A program made the position numbers and the translations under genes. A DNA stretch of 64,000 nucleotides from Apostichopus japonicus (lineage: Eukaryota > Echinodermata > Holothuroidea > Aspidochirotida > Stichopodidae): assembly GCF_037975245.1 (NCBI RefSeq), contig NC_092579.1, positions 13,252,678-13,316,677 of the forward strand, read 5' to 3'. The notes under the pieces are model-generated. The model worked only from the letters and a program-made list of their open reading frames with translations, was not told the DNA's origin and did not search any database. Below, piece by piece: positions 59,505-64,000 of this stretch (position 1 is the first letter of the stretch; each line of letters begins with the position of its first letter).

Positions 59505-59865
59505 CAAGGGCGTAGGAACCGGGGGCTGGGGGGGGGGGGGGGCGCCAGCCCCCCAGTGAAAAATATGGAGGGGCGGAAGTATCATTCCGCCCCCTGCTTC
59601 GCAAGTCAGAAAACCCCTTTTTCAATTCCAAATGAGAAAAAAATCTCATTTGGAGCACCAAATTGCATCTAAGGCCAGGTGAAAATGCAAAAGTTTTTAC
59701 AAAATGGAGTGGGTGTTGAAGTGTGCTACATTGCACCAAATTGCATCTGAGGCCACCTGGAAATGCCAAAAAAAAATCCAAAGGGAGGGGGACGCCCTCC
59801 CCTTAGACCCCTCCCCCAGGCCGGCCATCAGTCCCTCCACTCAAAAGTACCTTCCTACGCCACTG
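59505..59865 (-). mobile_element. hAT-like MITE, family 2, second copy
   Basis: Starts CAAGGGCGTAGGAACCGGGG and ends CTTCCTACGCCACTG, with a perfect 8-bp duplication CAAGGATC (59497-59504, 59866-59873). The interior matches the element at 3585-3962 in reverse orientation, including the repeated GCAAATTGCATC-type block. The open frames on either strand inside it (up to 114 aa) are translations of the repeat, not genes. Confidence 0.9.
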
Positions 59866-59873
59866 CAAGGATC

Positions 59874-61880
59874 AGTGGTGTTATTTTACTCTACATAATC
59901 AGTTGTATAGTCACTGTGTACACCATGATACATATGCATGAATATACTGTACATGCATGTATATATAGTCACTCTAGGGATAGTGCTGCGGGAGACATAT
60001 TTACCAGTATATGTATCCGATAAAATCTCCCAGCGAGACTCTTTATAGCTTGTCCCCTCATGCTCCCCTTCGCAAGCCCATGATTACCATACGATTTGTC
60101 TTGTTAACAGCTGTTTCCGCCGGAAGGCGCTTCAGCGAGCCAGGGGCGAAGCCCGTGGCCGGTGAAAATTAGACTCCATGGTTTGAGAACTGAACAATTT
60201 GAGAGTGCGTAAATATGAACTTTGTGGGCCTGGTTCGCAAGCCCAGACAAAATGTATACTTTTTATATGCGTCTTATATTCTTGACAAACAAACAAACCA
60301 TGGAAGTGACATAACAATAGTCGAACAACTATATATATTTAATCCTTTTTGGGATTTGGTTTTAAGTTGTCAATAAATCTACTACCGGTTTGCGGGCATT
60401 CCCTGCTTCCGATTGGTTTTGTGTGGGTCCAGTGGTTTGTTTTAGGTTTCGTAAAAGGACACCTTTGTCCTTCCTGTAGACATCCTCTCTCATTTCTTTT
60501 CAATATAGTATTCATATCATCAATGTCACCCTTAACCAAGAAATCGTCCGCTTTAACATAGTTCAATTTATCGATACAAAGTCATATAACTTAGATAATC
60601 TACTGAATTTTGTTACACAAACATTGCCATGGTTTGACCATATTCTTTTCAAAGAAAAGTCACCCAAGAAAGAACCTGTGCACGATAAACCAAACAACCG
60701 AACGACTGTTCCTCTCCCAACCCCCAGTCCCCTTGCATCGAGACTGTATGATCATCAGGTGTGTAACGCGATTCTCCTAGAAGCGAACATAATGCTACAC
60801 ATGCATGCTCTCAGCCAAAAGGATGAGAAACATAGGTTTTGACCATTTCCCCACCCCCACCCCACCCCCAAAGTATACATAAGTATGTTTCCCTCTTCAT
60901 TTAAAATCTACTCAAATATGATACATGTGTTGTAACTGTTCTTTAATGACGCTATGTAATGGACAATTTTGCACACTCCCTCTCCCACCCCCCCCCCCTC
61001 CCTCTAACCCAATAAAAATGTGAGAACAACATAGCTACAGTATACAGTTTCAACAGTGAAAAAGATATAACTTCCGCTGTATTAACAGTATGTATGGAGT
61101 CTTCGCTCTCACGAAGTCAGACGTTTCCCCTGTTTTGTTACGGTACCTATTTGACTACACCCCCCTCCCCCTCCCGTTTCCAGCTTCTAAAGCATTCTCT
61201 CGTTCTCATTGTCACGTGACATTACACTCAACGATCAGGAATATTAAACAATAACCATGCATACATAACAATAGTAATGGTGTATGTATTGTTGTTCGTA
61301 AAGTCCAATTAGTTTTGGCCATACTCTTGAAACATTTAATTTCCTTTGTATAATGAACTCCCACTGTGTTCTTTGTTAACAACGTTGTAAAGTTTTTAAA
61401 TATTTTACATGTTTGTTAGCATGCAAAATCATTCGCATTGCCTTTAGGCTCAGTATTCTAACTATACATTAATAAGAAATAGATCAACACGAAACGGAAA
61501 GAAATTTAATTACAATATCAGGTCATAAGAGCCTCCGAACGTAATGGATCTTGTAGTCTCAATTTGTTTTCCCTTTTTCTATCATTTTCGTCTGATATTC
61601 TTCTTTCATTCTGAAAATGGCATTCAATGAAGCTCTTTTAATACAGACAATAAGACAGTTTTAATGAATACCTTGGAAGTAGTGAACAAACAATTCACAG
61701 ACCCAGCTATAAGAACTTTACAAGTAAAAAAGATACCTGTAATGCCTATATTATAATCAGATTTCAAGAACACTCAAATCGAGTTGTGATCAGATTTTTA
61801 AGTTCGAGCGGGGTGTCAAAGAAACCAAATATAGAAATAACTTCTTAACAATTTTTTTTTTGTATTCCATCACCCCACCG
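59874..61880. other. Intergenic, no gene recognised
   Basis: A 75-aa minus-strand frame (60339-60566) with DDFLVKGDIDDMNTILKRNE looks protein-like but lacks context or a recognised family. 60655-60760 shares blocks with 52571-52710. Otherwise there are C tracts (60850, 60985) and AT-rich DNA. Confidence 0.4.
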
Positions 61881-61883
61881 GTG

Positions 61884-61996
61884 GACTTTGCCCTCACCGT
61901 ACCCATGCACCTTGCCATAACCATACCCATGCACCGTGTCATCACCCCACCCATGCACCTTGTAATAACCATACCTATGCACCTTGTCATCACCTC
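61884..61996 (+). repeat. Minisatellite, 24-bp unit, about five copies
   Basis: Alternating units built on 'accatacccatgcaccttg' and 'atcaccccacccatgcacc'. Because 24 is divisible by three, both strands give long repeated frames (for example MHLVITIP on plus), which explains those ORFs. Confidence 0.85.
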
Positions 61997-61999
61997 GGA

Positions 62000-62645
62000 C
62001 ATTCTATTATCTATAGTTTTGAAACCTGTCAGTGCGCTCAAGGATCGTCCATGCTACGATATGTAATAATAACCCAATGCATGTCTGTTAATGGATTTTT
62101 TTCTTTATAAAGAGAAGAAAAACTCGACCGTATCATCACCATTCTCATTACAAAGTCTGAATTTCTAGGGATAGAGTGGGATGGGGGTGTCCCAGATATA
62201 TATTTAACAACTTCAAATGTTATAAGATAAACTCTTTGGTGAAAAGTCATTTTTCATGTTTTATCAAGTTTAATAAGACAAATATGGAAATAATATGAGA
62301 TCATTCAGAAACAGTATATTTCTATCATGCTCTATGCATGGTCACTGTGTAGCTTCGGTAACAGTATTTCTGTCTGCTATGGTTCCCTCAGATTTAGTAC
62401 TAGGTTTAGTGTTATTTTTTAAACTGTACTATGTGTTGTGTTATAGCCCTTTTTACAGGGGAGGCTACGATGTTGTGCCATGAAGGAAAGGGGTACCCCT
62501 CTCATGAGCGTACGTAGGAGGGAAATGGAGGAGGGGGGTTCGCCCTGGAAATTCAAAGTATAGCAAAATATAATAGAGCTTTCAAAGTGCTATAACTGCC
62601 CATGACCCTCTAAGGCTATGAGCTATGCTATTCCACAGATTAAAG
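62000..62645. other. Intergenic, no gene recognised
   Basis: A GGGGTACCCCT near 62491 and 'gcgtacgtaggaggga' near 62508 may belong to a decayed MITE of the CAGTGGCGTAGGA type. No duplication could be seen. Confidence 0.35.
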
Positions 62646-62647
62646 AA

Positions 62648-62928
62648 GAGTGGATCAAGTTGTTGTTAAGCGGAGTGGGGTGGAGAGTGGATCAAGTTGT
62701 TGTTAAGCGGAGTGGGGTGGAGAGTGGATCAAGTTGTTGTTAAGCGGAGTGGGGTGGAGAGTGGATCAAGTTGTTGTTAAGCGGAGTGGGGTGGAGAGTG
62801 GATCAAGTTGTTGTTAAGCGGAGTGGGGTGGAGAGTGGATCAAGTTGTTGTTAAGCGGAGTGGGGTGGAGAGTGGATCAAGTTTTTGTTAAGCGAAGTGG
62901 CCTTGAGAGTGGATCAAGTTGTTATTTG
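62648..62928 (+). repeat. Minisatellite, 37-bp unit, about seven and a half copies
   Basis: The unit GAGTGGATCAAGTTGTTGTT plus AAGCGGAGTGGGGTGGA is repeated seven times. The first six are essentially identical, the seventh has several changes, and a partial unit follows. The homogeneity points to recent expansion. Non-coding. Confidence 0.92.
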
Positions 62929-64000
62929 GTTTTCGTGTCCATGCACCCTTTATCTTTGGTGAACATTCTTAACAAAAGTACCAGAATTTGATAATAATTT
63001 CGGTATCTACCGCTACTTACCTATTTTTGTTTCTGGCCCCCTCACTTGGAGAAATCCTGGATCCGATATATAGTACTGCATATGTTATTTCAATAATGCA
63101 ACATAAATGTCGCAGCGTTTTATGCGATCATATATTTAAATGGCAGGCAGTGTAACTGTATACACGTGCACAATCAGCAACTTATAAGAATCATTGCATA
63201 TTTATATAAATATAAAACGTGATGAATTTTGATTTCGTGTCATGAAGAGAATTCAATCTATGTCTGTCGATTATAAATACTGTTTATTTCATCATTTATT
63301 TACGTTATGAATTCACAAATATGTGATAGTCATTGCAGGAGGTCTATATGATACAATTTAATATATGACTTCTAGACAGAAATAAATATTATTTATATGT
63401 GTGTGTAACTGTGCAGCCCATAGGTAAAGAAAATAGGAAAGGAACGTGACGAAATGCTAAGTTGTCTAAAAAATGAACAGAAGTTTACTTATAGAGCTCA
63501 ATCACGTTTTAGTGTACCGGTGTGTACGGTATAGTCAGGTATAGGATTACAGCTATAGGTTTTGACAAGGGCGGGGAAAGAGATTGGAGGGAAGGGTTAG
63601 TTGTGTCGATCCAAGGGGGTGGGGCACAGGGTACAGGTACCCTGCCAGGTTTGGGAACCCTCAGAATTATGCCCTTTCATAAATGCCCTTTCATGAAAGT
63701 TCCCAATATTTGTAATAAAAAAAGTACGGTACCGTTTGTTTCCATTTTGCGAGCAAAACGTGCCCTTTCATTTTTCAATAAGTGTCTTTTCTTAGGAACA
63801 TGAAAAACACGAATTACAAAAATTAAGAGAAAAAATAAGTAACATGCAGTCTCTAATTTCTGAGAAGTCCTTCGAGGAATCTCTGACGGACACTTCTGGG
63901 TAAAGTAATTGCACATTCCCTCGTTCACACATAATGTAGCATATTAGAACTAACATCCGGTTTTGACCACTCATAAATATCACATGTTAGTATTTGTGAA
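62929..64000. other. Intergenic to window end, no gene recognised
   Basis: AT-rich. 'gccctttcat' is repeated at 63670-63695 and again at 63760. Frames up to 93 aa have no support. The window ends here, so a gene continuing beyond it could be missed. Confidence 0.35.

Noticed and set aside
59437-59781. 114-aa minus-strand frame with proline-rich end
   Set aside because: It lies almost entirely in the hAT-like MITE at 59505-59865. The similar translation at 3794-4102 comes from the other copy of the repeat.
61790-62066. Opposing 83-aa and 68-aa frames with Met-rich repeats
   Set aside because: Both are translations of a 24-bp minisatellite, whose unit length is a multiple of three.

Overview
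The window is eukaryotic genomic DNA: AT-rich, with introns, and crowded with non-autonomous mobile elements. It most resembles a marine invertebrate deuterostome, probably an echinoderm. The reasons are vertebrate-like exon structures and protein sequences (ARL6IP1, NDE1/NDEL1, FTCDNL1), BEL/Pao and LINE remnants, tRNA-derived SINEs, hAT-like and TTAA-flanked MITEs, and a fold-back element recalling sea-urchin TU elements. The species cannot be fixed from the sequence alone. Most of the short open frames are chance.

Layout. 1-2.6 kb: minus-strand remnants of a BEL/Pao retrotransposon pol and of a Cys-containing mobile-element-like protein. 2.7-9.6 kb: no gene; MITEs, minisatellites, a SINE fragment and a roughly 130-bp repeat array rich in AGGTCA half-sites. 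9.7-11.3 kb: a fold-back (long inverted repeat) element with minisatellite arms around a core that holds an exon-like frame. 11.8-12.6 kb: degenerate telomere-like DNA. 13.0-13.45 kb: minus-strand LINE remnant. 14.0-19.0 kb (+): ARL6IP1, five coding exons, first coding exon not found. 24.4-39.2 kb (+): complete NDE1/NDEL1, nine coding exons, 305 aa. 47.6-51.3 kb (-): complete FTCDNL1-like gene, four coding exons, 345 aa. 53.7-54.15 kb (+): first coding exon of a class A GPCR, with the remaining exons outside the window or unrecognised. 54.2-64 kb: no gene recognised; several minisatellites and a hAT-like MITE.

How the genes relate. They are separate eukaryotic transcription units, not an operon. 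ARL6IP1 shapes ER tubules, NDE1/NDEL1 regulates dynein with LIS1, the FTCDNL1-like protein looks like a formiminotransferase without a cyclodeaminase domain, and the last is a cell-surface receptor. ARL6IP1 and NDE1 sit head-to-tail here, and their human orthologues lie on the same arm of chromosome 16 (16p), which suggests a remnant of old linkage. No novel defence or gene-cluster system was found. The most unusual items are the fold-back element, the AGGTCA/DR4-like array and the mobile-element families, several dated or defined by exact target-site duplications.
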